Shown: positions 16,107 through 25,506, numbered from the stretch's first letter. The stretch: DNA of 64,000 nt from Pseudomonas khorasanensis (GCF_014268505.2 NZ_JABWQP020000007.1:124001-188000), one strand, 5' to 3'. A program made the numbers and translations. Notes: generated by a model not told the origin, from the sequence alone.

Positions 16107-18314
16107 TCACCAGAGGTAGCGATAGCCGAGGCTCACGCCGAAGGGTTGTTCGATGCCGTTGCCTTTGGCGTACTCGGCATCCAGCGAAATTTTGCTTTTC
16201 TCACTGACCTGCAGCACGCCACCGAAGCCGAGCTCGACACGATTGCCCGGCAATTCGGCATCGAACCGGTTGCCATTGACGCTCACCTTGCTGCTACCTT
16301 TGTGCTCAGCGATGTACGACGCTTTGACATACGGCTGAGCCTTCATGCCGTTGCTCAATTCCATACTGCGGCCGAACATTGAACCGACGCGGCTTTGCAG
16401 TGAATCGAGATCGTCAGACTTGACCCGCAAACCGTTGCTGGCGGTGTAACTTGCTCCTTGCGATCGGGTGACCGTCAATTCAACCTGCGGCTCGACGAAC
16501 CAGCCATCCTTCAAATCGATTCGCTTGCCGACTTCGATGTCAGCGCCGATGCCGTTGGTGCTGTAGGACCCCTTCACGGCTTGGCCAAGGTTGGTCGGGG
16601 TTTTGATCTCGTTATCGAAACGGCTGTACTTCAATACGCTGTCGACGTACACACCGTTGTCGTTGAGGTAAGTCGCGTACACGCCGAACATGCGGCTATC
16701 GATATCGCCGGTCGCGCCTTCGCCAAAGTCCAGATCGGAACGCGCCGTGCCGACCATGCCACCCACATAGAGTTTGCCGCTGTTTACGGCGAAGGCCTTG
16801 TCAGCACCAATTTCCAGGCCGGTGATGTCCTGGCTGTAGGCGCGGCTGGAGTGTTCGCTGATATCCAGACGCTTACCGATGGCCCGGGTCCAGACGCCGC
16901 CATCATCCTTGCCCATTCGCAGTTCGCCGAGGCGCTTGACCAGCGCATTCATCTGGGCGCTCCAGAGGCTGGCGCCCGCCGTATGCACGGCAATGGCAGC
17001 GTTGGCACCTTTGGACAGTTGCTCCGGCGCAGGATCGAACGGGCGCGTCGGGTTTACCGGCTCCACGGGTTTTGCCGGTTCGACAGGTTTACCTGGATCA
17101 ACGGGATTGACGGGATCAACCGGATTTACAGGATCAACCGGATTTACAGGATCAACAGGATCAACAGGGTCAACAGGGTCAACAGGGTCGACAGGAATGC
17201 TGCCGCCACTCGCCAGAACCCAGTCATCGCCCTGTTGTTGCAAGGTGTAGCGAAACGCACCAGCATCGACATGGCCACCAGCGAGTCCGAACTTCGCAGA
17301 GCCGCCGTTGGTATCAACCAACAGCAAGCGGCCATCCGCCGAAGCCGGCTCATGCCCCGAATCACCGACGATCAGTGTGTGATCACCGCTGGCCTGGCCC
17401 GCACCCTGCACCACCAGCAGATCATTTTGCTGATTGGCGATGTTGGTGTTCATCAACACGCTGCCGCTGCCGGACAAGGCTCCGACGGTGAAGGTCTTGA
17501 ATGAGCCATCGCCGCTCGGAACGAAGGCCAGGCGACCGCCGTTGAGCGTCAGGGTGTCAACGGTTTTCACGCCGTCTTCCATGACATTCACGGTGCCGCC
17601 TGCCTCGGCGATCAGTCCGTTGGCTTGCGCGCCGGTGTACAAATTGACCTGGCCGCCGTTGCCGACTGTGCTGTTGTTGGCAGTGCCTTTGTCATAGACG
17701 CTCTGCAGGCCACCGTTGACTTGGGTGTCGGTAGCAACAGCAGCACCTATGTTGGTAACCACGATGCGCTGCTCACCGCCGCTCAGCACTTGAGTGTTGC
17801 GCGCCTGCGCCAGGTCGGTAAGGATTTGCACCCCGCCAGTATTGATGACCGTGTCAGCGGCCAAGGCAGAAAGCGACATATGCTGAACGCCACCCTGATT
17901 GACAACGGTGCGGTTTGCAACAGCGTTGAAGCTCTTTACTGCTTGCGTACCGCCATTGAGGACGGTGTCGTTGGCGACCCCCTGGAGGGAAACGCTCTGC
18001 AAGCCGCCGGCATTGACCACGGTACGGTTGGAGGTGCCGCTGGTGACAATCTGTTGACCGTGAACGACGGCATCGTTCGAAATGCCATGCTGAAATACCG
18101 CTTGCTTGCCCGTGGCTTCAATCAAAGTGTTGTTGGCCGTACCGTTGGTGCCAATGTTTTGCTGACCGGCGCTGACGGTTTCGCCATTGATCACCGCGCC
18201 GTTACTCACCGTTGCGGTGAAAGCCTGCGCATGCGTCGGCATCAGCATGACAACAGCCAGCGCCAAGGGGGACAGGGTCAGTGCGTGATGCGTTTTCGCA
18301 TGGACAATTTTCAT
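16107..18314 (-). CDS. Autotransporter adhesin with AIDA-type repeats and a Pro-rich linker
   Basis: A 735-residue type V secreted protein. The signal peptide is residues 1-31 (LALAVVMLMPTHAQA). The passenger (about 32-250) is a beta-helix of imperfect AIDA-like 18-20-residue repeats, each with a turn of the form N-x-x-V-x-x-G-G-x-Q-x-V. A short shoulder domain follows. A Pro-rich spacer of (PVD/PVN)n and (KPVEP)n units (about 376-430) precedes the outer-membrane beta-barrel (about 460-735), which ends with aromatic Trp as barrels do (GYRYLW). The barrel resembles the pertactin/AIDA group. The passenger is short for an adhesin. Its promoter has a doubled TGTAGGA-type element, linking it to the neighbouring Roc-like regulators. 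Target surface unknown. Confidence 0.9.
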   Translation of the reverse strand: MKIVHAKTHHALTLSPLALAVVMLMPTHAQAFTATVSNGAVINGETVSAGQQNIGTNGTANNTLIEATGKQAVFQHGISNDAVVHGQQIVTSGTSNRTVVNAGGLQSVSLQGVANDTVLNGGTQAVKSFNAVANRTVVNQGGVQHMSLSALAADTVINTGGVQILTDLAQARNTQVLSGGEQRIVVTNIGAAVATDTQVNGGLQSVYDKGTANNSTVGNGGQVNLYTGAQANGLIAEAGGTVNVMEDGVKTVDTLTLNGGRLAFVPSGDGSFKTFTVGALSGSGSVLMNTNIANQQNDLLVVQGAGQASGDHTLIVGDSGHEPASADGRLLLVDTNGGSAKFGLAGGHVDAGAFRYTLQQQGDDWVLASGGSIPVDPVDPVDPVDPVDPVNPVDPVNPVDPVNPVDPGKPVEPAKPVEPVNPTRPFDPAPEQLSKGANAAIAVHTAGASLWSAQMNALVKRLGELRMGKDDGGVWTRAIGKRLDISEHSSRAYSQDITGLEIGADKAFAVNSGKLYVGGMVGTARSDLDFGEGATGDIDSRMFGVYATYLNDNGVYVDSVLKYSRFDNEIKTPTNLGQAVKGSYSTNGIGADIEVGKRIDLKDGWFVEPQVELTVTRSQGASYTASNGLRVKSDDLDSLQSRVGSMFGRSMELSNGMKAQPYVKASYIAEHKGSSKVSVNGNRFDAELPGNRVELGFGGVLQVSEKSKISLDAEYAKGNGIEQPFGVSLGYRYLW
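17096..17190 (-). repeat. 9-bp tandem repeat encoding the (PVD/PVN)n linker
   Basis: About ten copies of a 9-bp unit related to GGATCAACA lie head to tail within the autotransporter gene. Unit changes keep the frame, so copy-number variation would alter spacer length without shifting the reading frame. Confidence 0.8.
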
Positions 18315-18370
18315 GGGTCGTACCTCGTTGATGAGGTAACGAATTTAGAGATTGGAGAGAAGGAAAAGAG

Positions 18371-18405
18371 CAGGAAATTTCCCTGTGTTTGTAGGAAATT
18401 TCCTA
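18371..18405 (-). promoter_or_regulatory. Two tandem TGTAGGA-type elements upstream of the autotransporter
   Basis: The distal copy, TGTAGGAAATTTCCTA (18390-18405), contains the perfect 14-bp dyad TAGGAAATTTCCTA. A second copy, CAGGAAATTTCCCT, starts at 18371. Equivalent bases are 21 bp apart, two helical turns, so two dimers could bind the same face. The distal copy is 76 bases from the start codon. Confidence 0.65.
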
Positions 18406-18464
18406 GCTCGATTTACACGTTCGACCCACGCCCTCTTATTGCAAGAGAGCGAAGCGCTACCGTA

Positions 18465-19238
18465 TCAGCGACGAATGCCCACGGTATCAGCGCCATTGGA
18501 GACGATAACTTCCACTCGGCGGTTGTGCTGCCGACCGGCCGCATTGCCGTTATCGGCGACTGCATATTCCTCGCCGTAACCCTGGGTCAGAATCCGCGAA
18601 CGGTCGACACCCAACTTCGTCAGCGCCACGGCAACCGAAGCGGCCCGACGCTCGGATAGCACTTGATTGGCATCGTCACTGCCAACGTCATCGGTGAAGC
18701 CTTCGACGCGCACCTTGCGCTCCGGATTGTCATTGAGAAAGTCAGCCAACTGCTGGAACTGCCGCTGGCTGCCGTACTTGAGATCGGCCTTGCCGGTGTC
18801 AAAGAGCACATCGCCGAAAGTCACAACCTGCCCGCGATCGGTCTGCCGGGCCTTCATCGCCTGCAATGCCTTGAGCTGCCGGGTTCGCACATCCAATTGC
18901 ACCTGCGTGCGCTCGGCGTCGATTTTCTTCAGCCCGGCTTCAGCCTGGCGCCCCGCAATGGTTTGTTCAGCCAGCGCGATTTTCTGGCTGGCCAGATAGG
19001 CCAGTTGATCGACCTGAGGCGCTTCGCGGTCCGTCAAGGAAGCCTGATCGGCCGCATTCAGCGCAGCGAATGCCGAGCGGGTTTCCAGAGCCGCCATGGT
19101 GTTGGATTCGGGCTTGTTCTGCAGGGCAGCGAATTGCGCGCGTGCCTGTATCAACTGGGGATTCTCTTGCGGCGTGGCGCAGCCGGCAAGCAACGCGGCC
19201 AAAACGGAAGCGACGGGTAACAGTTTGGAAGTGGTCAT
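18465..19238 (-). CDS. OmpA-family outer-membrane lipoprotein
   Basis: A 257-residue lipoprotein: signal with lipobox LLAGC (Cys about residue 19), a helical, Gln/Ala-rich middle region (about 30-140, probably coiled coil), then a C-terminal OmpA peptidoglycan-binding domain (FDTGKADLKYGSQRQFQQL, VEGFTDDVGSDDANQVLSERRA, GYGEEYAVADN, NRRVEVIV). The Asp and Arg that hold meso-diaminopimelate are in the expected places (GFTDD, NRRVEV). It should tether the outer membrane to the cell wall. The ATG at 19238 fits the lipobox. It lies 10 bases after the DUF4398 lipoprotein gene and forms an operon with it. Confidence 0.88.
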   Translation of the reverse strand: MTTSKLLPVASVLAALLAGCATPQENPQLIQARAQFAALQNKPESNTMAALETRSAFAALNAADQASLTDREAPQVDQLAYLASQKIALAEQTIAGRQAEAGLKKIDAERTQVQLDVRTRQLKALQAMKARQTDRGQVVTFGDVLFDTGKADLKYGSQRQFQQLADFLNDNPERKVRVEGFTDDVGSDDANQVLSERRAASVAVALTKLGVDRSRILTQGYGEEYAVADNGNAAGRQHNRRVEVIVSNGADTVGIRR

Positions 19239-19248
19239 GGAGATGTCC

Positions 19249-19662
19249 TTATTGAGCGCTGGCAGGCGGGTTGAAGCCGGTGACCGGGTCTTGCAGCATT
19301 TCCTGCTTGAGCACTTCGATACCGCTGCGGGCATCGGTCAATTGTTTCTGCCATTTCAAGGCACGGGATTTACGCTCGGCCAGATTGGCATCCGCTTCGA
19401 TCTGCTCGGCCAGCAGCCGGGTCTGCGCAAAGTTTTTCTCGCCAAGAACGCGCTCCATTTGCAACATTTTGCTCTGCGCCGATTGCATTTCCAGCGGTGC
19501 GTACTGAGTTGCCTCGGCTGCGACCGCACGGTTGACCGCATCTTTGGCCAGAGTGATCTGTTGTTCCGGCAGCGGCGCGCTGGCACAGGCGCTCAAGGCC
19601 GCCGCGACGGCCATTCCACTGATGGCCAGGCGTGCTCGGGAAGACATACGGGTTAGGGTCAT
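19249..19662 (-). CDS. DUF4398-type lipoprotein
   Basis: A 137-residue lipoprotein with signal and lipobox (AALSAC), then a helical Ala/Gln/Glu-rich domain of the DUF4398 kind (ITLAKDAVNRAVAAEATQYAPLEMQSAQSKM). Such proteins are usually encoded just before an OmpA-domain lipoprotein, as here, and may form a coiled-coil partner of it; their function is not known. The ATG at 19662 has GGAGC at proper distance. A TGTAGGA element 86 bases upstream links the pair to the Roc-like island. Confidence 0.8.
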   Translation of the reverse strand: MTLTRMSSRARLAISGMAVAAALSACASAPLPEQQITLAKDAVNRAVAAEATQYAPLEMQSAQSKMLQMERVLGEKNFAQTRLLAEQIEADANLAERKSRALKWQKQLTDARSGIEVLKQEMLQDPVTGFNPPASAQ

Positions 19663-19747
19663 CAACAGCTCCAAACGATAACTAATGAAGGTGGGTCGGC
19701 GTTGCGCCGAACCCCCTGCACGTTAGCGACGGAGGGCGGGTTGCGAA

Positions 19748-19762
19748 TGTAGGAAAATTCGC
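19748..19762 (-). promoter_or_regulatory. TGTAGGA element upstream of the DUF4398/OmpA operon
   Basis: TGTAGGAAAATTCGC on the plus strand, 86 bases before the start codon and inside the 130-bp gap after the second kinase gene. Confidence 0.55.
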
Positions 19763-19792
19763 AAGCAAGGTCCCGAAAACGAAAATAAGCAA

Positions 19793-22700
19793 TTACGCCA
19801 GATGTTCGTCCAACTGCATCGACAACTTCTCCATGGCCTGTTGCAGGGCATCCACCGCCTCGGTCACACGCCGGGTATCCAGCCCTTCGCTGGCAATTTC
19901 CAGCGCCTCGCAGGCTTGAATCAGCGCATTTGCTTTGATGATCCGCGCGCCGCCCTTGACCCGGTGCGCCAGATCGGCAAGCCCGGGCATGTCATGGGCG
20001 GTGAACAGACGCAGCAGCCTGGCCATGTCCTGTGCGTTGCTGGTGGCCAGATCGCTTAAAAGGCTCTTGATCGAATCCGGATCGCCCCGGGTCAGCTGTT
20101 CGAGGCTGGCTAGATCGATGTCGCCGACTGCCGATGGGTTGTCCGGCACCTCTACCGCCGGACGCGGGTTCGGCACAATGGCGACCAGACGCTGATTCAA
20201 ATCCTTGAGGCTGATCGGTTTGAACAGGCAATCGTCCATGCCGGCTTCGGCGCAACGCTGTTTTTCCTCGGGCAAGGCATTGGCCGTGAACCCCAGCACC
20301 AGGCTGCGCGGCAGCCCCCGCGTGGCTTCTTCATCACGTATCGCCCGAACCAGCTCATAACCGTCCATGATCGGCATGTTGCAATCGGTAATGACCACAT
20401 CGAATGCCGCGCCGCGCCAGGCGCGCAGGCCGTGAGCACCATCTTCAGCGTCGGTGACCCGATGGCCCAGATAACTCAGTTGTTGCGACAGCAGCAAGCG
20501 GTTGGCCGGGTAATCGTCAATCACCAGGATATTCAAGCTGTGCTGACTGCCGAGTGGCTCGCTGTCTGCCACCGGCGCGGTTACCAGCGGCTCGAGGGTC
20601 GGCAGACTCAGCAGCACTTCAATTTGCGTGCCCTGCCCCAGTTCGCTCGACAACGTCAGGCTGCCACCCATCATTTCGCACAGCGTGCGACTGATCACCA
20701 GTCCCAGACCGGAACCACTGCGAGCCGACTGACCGTGGTTGGCCGCTTGGGAGAACGGGGTGAACAACTGCGCCTGATCGTCCTGTGAAATCCCCCGGCC
20801 GCTGTCCTTGACGAGCAAACGCAGGCGCAGTCGTTCACCAGTGCCAGGCTCCACTTGCACGCCCAACTGCACTTTGCCGACATCGGTGAACTTGATCGCA
20901 TTGCTCAGCAGATTCGACAGCACCTGTTTGAAACGCAGCGGATCAATCAACACATCGACATTGCTCAAGGCGTCCAGGTCAAGTTGCAGTCGCAACTGCT
21001 TCTGCCGCGCCAGGCCTTCAAAGATGCGTACTACCGATTCGACCAGCTCGCGCAGGTTGGCGCGTTGCGGCGCCAGCGACAGGCGCCCCGATTCGATCCG
21101 TGCAATGTCCAGAATATCGCCGATCAAATCCAGCAAGCCCCGCGCGGCGCCCGATGCCACCTCGATTGCAAAACGATCAGTCACGCCTTGATCAGCCCTC
21201 TTCAGAGCCAGTTCGAGCATGCCGATGACAGCGTTCATCGGTGTGCGGATTTCATGGCTCATGGAGGCCAGGAAGGTGGTTTTGGCGCGGTTGGCATCGT
21301 CGGCCGTATCCTTGGCGATTTGCAACTCGTGCAACAGATGCTGGCGTTCACTGATATCGATCCAGCCGGCGATCATGCCGTTGACCGCACCGTCGCTGCC
21401 CCGGTACGGCAGCATCCAGTGATAGATCGTCAAGCTGCGGCCGTCGGCCAGCGTCAGGCTGCGGTCCTGGATGCTCGGTTGTCCCTCGTCCATGACCTGA
21501 AGATAGTCATCGTGATAGGCCTGAGCCTGTAGCGCATCGCTCAACACGCCCTCAATCACGGTCTTGCCGATGACTGCATCACGCGCCACACCGAAAACTT
21601 GCAGGTAACCGCTGTTGCAAATCACCAGGCGACCTTCGCGGTCGCGTACATAAATCGGGTGGGGCGTTCCGTCGATCAAAACGCGCATGAACTCTATCTG
21701 ATCGTTGAGGGCGATTTCCGCCTGGCGACGCTTGCGCATCAACAGGCGCAAATAAGCGATCCAGCCCAGCGCCACCAAGAGCAATACGCCGGCAATCACA
21801 AAGCCCTGAATGATCATGCCGCGATTGCGCAGCCAATAATTGTCATCGACCACCACTTCGCTGCGCCAGCGGTTGGTCAGCTCGTCCATTTCTTCCGGGC
21901 TGATACTCAGCAGGGCCTTGTCGAGGATCGAGTACAACTCAAGCGCACCGCGATTGGTGGCCAAGGCAATACGCGCCGGCTGCGTGCCGACGGTGCTGGT
22001 GATCTGCAAGCTGTCGCGGTACTGGCGCGAGATCATATAACGCGCGCTGATCAGCGAATTGATCGCGCCGTCGACCTCGCCCGTGGCGACTTTTTCCATG
22101 GCATCGGAAGCGTTGCTCGCCGGCACCAGCTGCACACTGGGGAATTGCTCGATCAGGTACTCGCGCAACACGTTGCCGGTGATCAGCGCCAGGCGCTTGC
22201 CCGCCATCTGATCCAGCGTTGCAGGCGCGCCATCGCGGCGGGTGATCAGGACAAACGGGTTGATGAGATACGGCCGGGTGAACCGCAATTCGCCCTCACG
22301 CTCGGTGCTGGGGGTAAATGCCGCCAGCATGTCGGCCTTACCGCTGGTGACTGCGCGGATCAGCCCGCCGACCGAATCGACCCGCTGCATATCGAACTGC
22401 AAGCCGGTACGCAGGCTGATCTTCGCCAGCACGTCGGCGCTGATGCCGCGAAACTTGCCCGCCTCATCCACGAAAGTCAGCGGCAGGAAGTTCTCATTGA
22501 TGGCGACTTTGATGCGCGGATGCTTGTCCAGCCAGCGCTGTTCCCTGACGCTGAAATGCAGTACGTGCTGTCCGGGGATTGCCACGCCGCCGACGCTCCA
22601 GCGGCGTCGAATGCTCATGCGTTCTTCCGCGGGAATGGCTTTCAGTGCCGCGTCGACAACGCGTAAAAGTCGCTGATTTTCACGGATCACGGCGAAGCTG

Positions 22701-23422
22701 AAGGGCTGCGTTTCCATTCGCGAAAAATCGCTGAGCTGAACGTTGTTCAGGTAGTTTTTCTTGATCAGATAGTTGGAGCTGATCAGATCACCCAAATAGA
22801 CATCGGCCTGGCCGAACGCTACAGCGCCGATGGCCGTCAGGGTCGAGGGATACACTTGCAGGCTGGCCTTGGGATAAAACGCTTTGACCGTTTCCGGTGG
22901 CAGGTAGTGATACAGCATCGCTACGCGCTTGCCGGCCAGATCCGGCGGCAGGCTGGCGCTGTCATCGAGACGCGTCACAAGGCTCGGGTTGTCCTCGGCG
23001 TAAGGTAGCGAGATCGCCAATTCAGGGTCCGCCGCTTCAAAGCCGTTCGCCGTGCCGACCATATCGATCTCGCCACGTTTCAGCGCAGCCAACAAATCGC
23101 TGCGCGAGGCATAGCGCCGCACCTCGACATCAACGTCCAGCAACTGTGCGACCAGCTGCGCATAGTCAGCGGTCAGACCCTCGTAATCGTTGCCGTTAAC
23201 GGTGATCGCGAACGGCGAATAATCCGGACTGCTGTCACCCAGCAATAATTTGCCCTTGCGGCGCAACCAGCTCCAATCCGTCTCGTCAAGCGACGCCGCG
23301 TATTCGGAGACGTCCGAGCGGCCCAGCAGCTGCAACGTATCAGCCGACGGCGCCGCCGCAGCAGGCAGGCTCGCCATGGCGCTGAACACCAGCAGCCCGA
23401 CGAGGCATTTTCTGGCGAACAT
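19793..23422 (-). CDS. BvgS/EvgS-like hybrid sensor histidine kinase with PAS domain (RocS-type), copy 2
   Basis: A 1209-residue paralogue of the kinase at 10.05 kb. Order: signal peptide (about 1-24), two periplasmic solute-binding domains (about 50-270 and 295-515), a transmembrane helix (about 535-560, FVIAGVLLLVALGWIAYL), a PAS domain (about 575-695, LIDGTPHPIYVRDREGRLVICN) absent from copy 1, HisKA (MSHEIRTPMNAVIG, His about 723), HATPase, receiver (VVITDCNMPIMDGYE, Asp about 1010) and Hpt (LAHRVKGGARI, His about 1153). All relay residues are intact. The ATG at 23422 is used; a GTG two codons upstream abuts the regulator's stop codon. Translationally coupled to the regulator gene. Confidence 0.93.
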   Translation of the reverse strand: MFARKCLVGLLVFSAMASLPAAAAPSADTLQLLGRSDVSEYAASLDETDWSWLRRKGKLLLGDSSPDYSPFAITVNGNDYEGLTADYAQLVAQLLDVDVEVRRYASRSDLLAALKRGEIDMVGTANGFEAADPELAISLPYAEDNPSLVTRLDDSASLPPDLAGKRVAMLYHYLPPETVKAFYPKASLQVYPSTLTAIGAVAFGQADVYLGDLISSNYLIKKNYLNNVQLSDFSRMETQPFSFAVIRENQRLLRVVDAALKAIPAEERMSIRRRWSVGGVAIPGQHVLHFSVREQRWLDKHPRIKVAINENFLPLTFVDEAGKFRGISADVLAKISLRTGLQFDMQRVDSVGGLIRAVTSGKADMLAAFTPSTEREGELRFTRPYLINPFVLITRRDGAPATLDQMAGKRLALITGNVLREYLIEQFPSVQLVPASNASDAMEKVATGEVDGAINSLISARYMISRQYRDSLQITSTVGTQPARIALATNRGALELYSILDKALLSISPEEMDELTNRWRSEVVVDDNYWLRNRGMIIQGFVIAGVLLLVALGWIAYLRLLMRKRRQAEIALNDQIEFMRVLIDGTPHPIYVRDREGRLVICNSGYLQVFGVARDAVIGKTVIEGVLSDALQAQAYHDDYLQVMDEGQPSIQDRSLTLADGRSLTIYHWMLPYRGSDGAVNGMIAGWIDISERQHLLHELQIAKDTADDANRAKTTFLASMSHEIRTPMNAVIGMLELALKRADQGVTDRFAIEVASGAARGLLDLIGDILDIARIESGRLSLAPQRANLRELVESVVRIFEGLARQKQLRLQLDLDALSNVDVLIDPLRFKQVLSNLLSNAIKFTDVGKVQLGVQVEPGTGERLRLRLLVKDSGRGISQDDQAQLFTPFSQAANHGQSARSGSGLGLVISRTLCEMMGGSLTLSSELGQGTQIEVLLSLPTLEPLVTAPVADSEPLGSQHSLNILVIDDYPANRLLLSQQLSYLGHRVTDAEDGAHGLRAWRGAAFDVVITDCNMPIMDGYELVRAIRDEEATRGLPRSLVLGFTANALPEEKQRCAEAGMDDCLFKPISLKDLNQRLVAIVPNPRPAVEVPDNPSAVGDIDLASLEQLTRGDPDSIKSLLSDLATSNAQDMARLLRLFTAHDMPGLADLAHRVKGGARIIKANALIQACEALEIASEGLDTRRVTEAVDALQQAMEKLSMQLDEHLA

Positions 23423-23428
23423 GATCAC

Positions 23429-24055
23429 TTAGAGCAGGTTGTTGCGTTTGGCAAAATCAGCAAGATACACCACCGATTTGACGTTTAGTTTTTCGATCAG
23501 CCGCGTCTTGTAGGTGCTGACTGTCTTGTTGCTGAGCAGCATCGCATCGCCGATTTCCTTGTTGCTCAAGCCTTTGGCCAATTGTTGCAGGATCGTCAGT
23601 TCGCGATCGGACAGGCTCTGGATCAACTCCAGATCGGTGGCCTGGGCATCGCTGCGGCGCACCGAACTGTTGGCCAGGTTGGGAAAAAACGTATACCCGT
23701 CCATCACCACCTTGATCGCCTTGACCAGTTCGTCGAGATCGTTGGTCTTGGAAATGTATCCGGCGGCGCCGGCCTTCATGCAGCGCATGGAATAGAACTG
23801 CGCCGATTGCGAAGTCAGCACGAGGATCTTGCAGGACAGGTTCAGCGCGCTGATGCGCGAAATCACCTCCAGCCCGTCGAGCTTGGGCATGGTGATATCG
23901 AGAATGATCAGATCGGGCTGATGCTCACGGGCCTGTTGCACCGCGTCGGCGCCATTATCAGCCTCGGCAACGACGGCGAAGTGTTCCTGTTTCAACAGCA
24001 TTCTGACGGCAGAGCGAATGAACGGATGATCGTCCACGATGATCGCTTTAAGCAT
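23429..24055 (-). CDS. LuxR/NarL-type response regulator (RocA/EvgA-like), copy 2
   Basis: A 208-residue regulator: receiver with AIIVDDHPFIRSAVR, phospho-acceptor in LIILDITMPKLDGLEV and Lys in ISKTNDLDELV, then a LuxR helix-turn-helix (LSDRELTILQQLAKGLSNKEIGDAMLLSNKTVSTYKTRLIEKL). Start ATG at 24055 with AGGAG upstream. It precedes the PAS-containing kinase with which it forms an operon. By family, the phosphorylated protein binds inverted repeats; the TGTAGGA element 110 bases upstream of this gene would then imply autoregulation. Confidence 0.93.
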   Translation of the reverse strand: MLKAIIVDDHPFIRSAVRMLLKQEHFAVVAEADNGADAVQQAREHQPDLIILDITMPKLDGLEVISRISALNLSCKILVLTSQSAQFYSMRCMKAGAAGYISKTNDLDELVKAIKVVMDGYTFFPNLANSSVRRSDAQATDLELIQSLSDRELTILQQLAKGLSNKEIGDAMLLSNKTVSTYKTRLIEKLNVKSVVYLADFAKRNNLL

Positions 24056-24164
24056 AAAAACTCCTGTAAGACACGTCGACGTACATCATCGGCTACATCA
24101 GGAACAGCGGTGGGACATCAACCCAGACGATCCACGTGTCGAAAATACACGAGCACGACTGGAG

Positions 24165-24179
24165 TGTAGGAAGTTTCTT
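24165..24179 (-). promoter_or_regulatory. TGTAGGA element upstream of regulator/kinase copy 2
   Basis: TGTAGGAAGTTTCTT on the plus strand, 110 bases before the regulator start. It is followed by a GTACAT...ATGTAC dyad of unknown role. Confidence 0.55.
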
Positions 24180-24217
24180 GTACATCGCATCAAATAATGT
24201 ACAACTTAAAAGCACAG

Positions 24218-25393
24218 TTATCGCCTCTCCAGCCATTTGAGCAGGTCATGGCCATTCATGGGCCTGGCCAGGTAATAGCCTTGGCCGATCTCGCACTTCA
24301 GTTCCAGCAAATGCTCGAGTATCTGCGGGCCGCTCACGCCTTCAATTACCAGCGCCATTCCCAACGACCGCGCCAGCTCCCGGGTACCGGAAACCATTGC
24401 CCGACTGCCCGGTCGGTCCAGGTGCTGAACGAAACGACCATCAAGCTTGAGCTGGGTAAACGGCAACTCGCTCAACAGCTTCAGCGAGGAAAAGCCCACA
24501 CCGAAGTCGTCCACCGCCAGACCACAGCCCAGCAGGCGCAAACGCAACAGATTTTCCTGAGTGTCGGACGGGCAATCGAGCAAACCATTTTCCGCTACTT
24601 CGAACATCAGCACCGAACCGTTGAAACCATGCCGATCCAGAGTCTGCTTGATGTGTTCCACCAAGCCATTGTCTTTGACTTGCGAGGCGTGCAGGTTGAA
24701 GGACAGCACCATCGCCAAGCCGCGATCACGCATGATTCCCAGCAGGTTCAGGCCTTGCTCGAGCAAATGTTTGAACATCAAGTCGGTCAAATCGTAGGCG
24801 AGTATGGCGGCCAGAAAATCACCGGGCAGCAAGATGCCTCGCGCCGGATGTTCCCAGCGCGCCAGCGCCTCCACCCCGCTCACCGTGCCGCTGTGCAGTT
24901 GGAACTGCGGCTGGAACCAGGCGCGGAACTCGCCCAGGGCCAGCCCGCGTCGAACCTCATCCTCGCTGGGCAGCACGTTGTTCAAAGTCCTTGGCGTCGA
25001 CACTACCTGCGTGCGACTGTAGCGTTGCAGCAGGCGGTGCAAGGCACGCAGCTGCACCGGTCGGCTCAGCACACCCAGCAATTGCAGGCCTGCCAGGGAC
25101 ACCATCTGGCCCAGCGTACGCCGTATCTCCGCTGGCAATTCACTGCACAGCACCACCGCACGGACCATGCCACTGTGGCTGGCCAGACGCAGAAACTCGA
25201 GGCAATCGACGCCGCGATCCGTCAGGTCGCACAAGACGATATCGACCCCGCCCTGCAAATGCATCCGCACCATGGCCTGTTCGGCGTCCGGCGCTTGCAA
25301 CACGTCACGCACACCCAGGCGATGCAACATCCTCACCAGGACATTGCGGGCAAACTCATGATTTTCCAGCACCAAAACTCGTGGGGAGGCCAT
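24218..25393 (-). CDS. RocR-like EAL response regulator, copy 2, with altered receiver and EAL residues
   Basis: A 391-residue receiver-EAL protein, paralogue of the one at 14.6 kb. The receiver's acidic pair reads LVLENHEF (Asn for the second acid), while the phospho-acceptor remains (VLCDLTDRGVDCLEFL). The EAL domain has an exact EAL (GVEALARW), FNLHASQ, FEVAENG in place of ELTES, DDFGVGFSSL, LKLDGRF and GQGYYLARPM. VIEGVSGP keeps the catalytic Glu (E352 of RocR) but has Ser where RocR has Glu355. Activity is likely but may be reduced or differently controlled. The ATG at 25393 has AAAGG just ahead. A TGTAGGA element lies 86 bases upstream. Confidence 0.88.
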   Translation of the reverse strand: MASPRVLVLENHEFARNVLVRMLHRLGVRDVLQAPDAEQAMVRMHLQGGVDIVLCDLTDRGVDCLEFLRLASHSGMVRAVVLCSELPAEIRRTLGQMVSLAGLQLLGVLSRPVQLRALHRLLQRYSRTQVVSTPRTLNNVLPSEDEVRRGLALGEFRAWFQPQFQLHSGTVSGVEALARWEHPARGILLPGDFLAAILAYDLTDLMFKHLLEQGLNLLGIMRDRGLAMVLSFNLHASQVKDNGLVEHIKQTLDRHGFNGSVLMFEVAENGLLDCPSDTQENLLRLRLLGCGLAVDDFGVGFSSLKLLSELPFTQLKLDGRFVQHLDRPGSRAMVSGTRELARSLGMALVIEGVSGPQILEHLLELKCEIGQGYYLARPMNGHDLLKWLERR

Positions 25394-25478
25394 CGTCCTT
25401 TCATCACTCAATCGTCCCGGGGAAACACGATAGTGGCCACCGGAGGCCAAGCAGAACGAAGGATTTATCCTGCGCAAG

Positions 25479-25493
25479 TGTAGGAAATTTCCC
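25479..25493 (-). promoter_or_regulatory. TGTAGGA element upstream of EAL gene copy 2
   Basis: TGTAGGAAATTTCCC on the plus strand, 86 bases before the EAL start and 14 bases from the end of the fimbrial adhesin gene. Confidence 0.6.
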
Positions 25494-25506
25494 AGCGAAG
25501 TCTCAG

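Noticed and set aside
16562..16576. TGTAGGACCCCTTCA inside the autotransporter gene
   Set aside because: It shares the TGTAGGA half but is in codons of the barrel and lacks the T-TC half at the right spacing; treated as coincidence.
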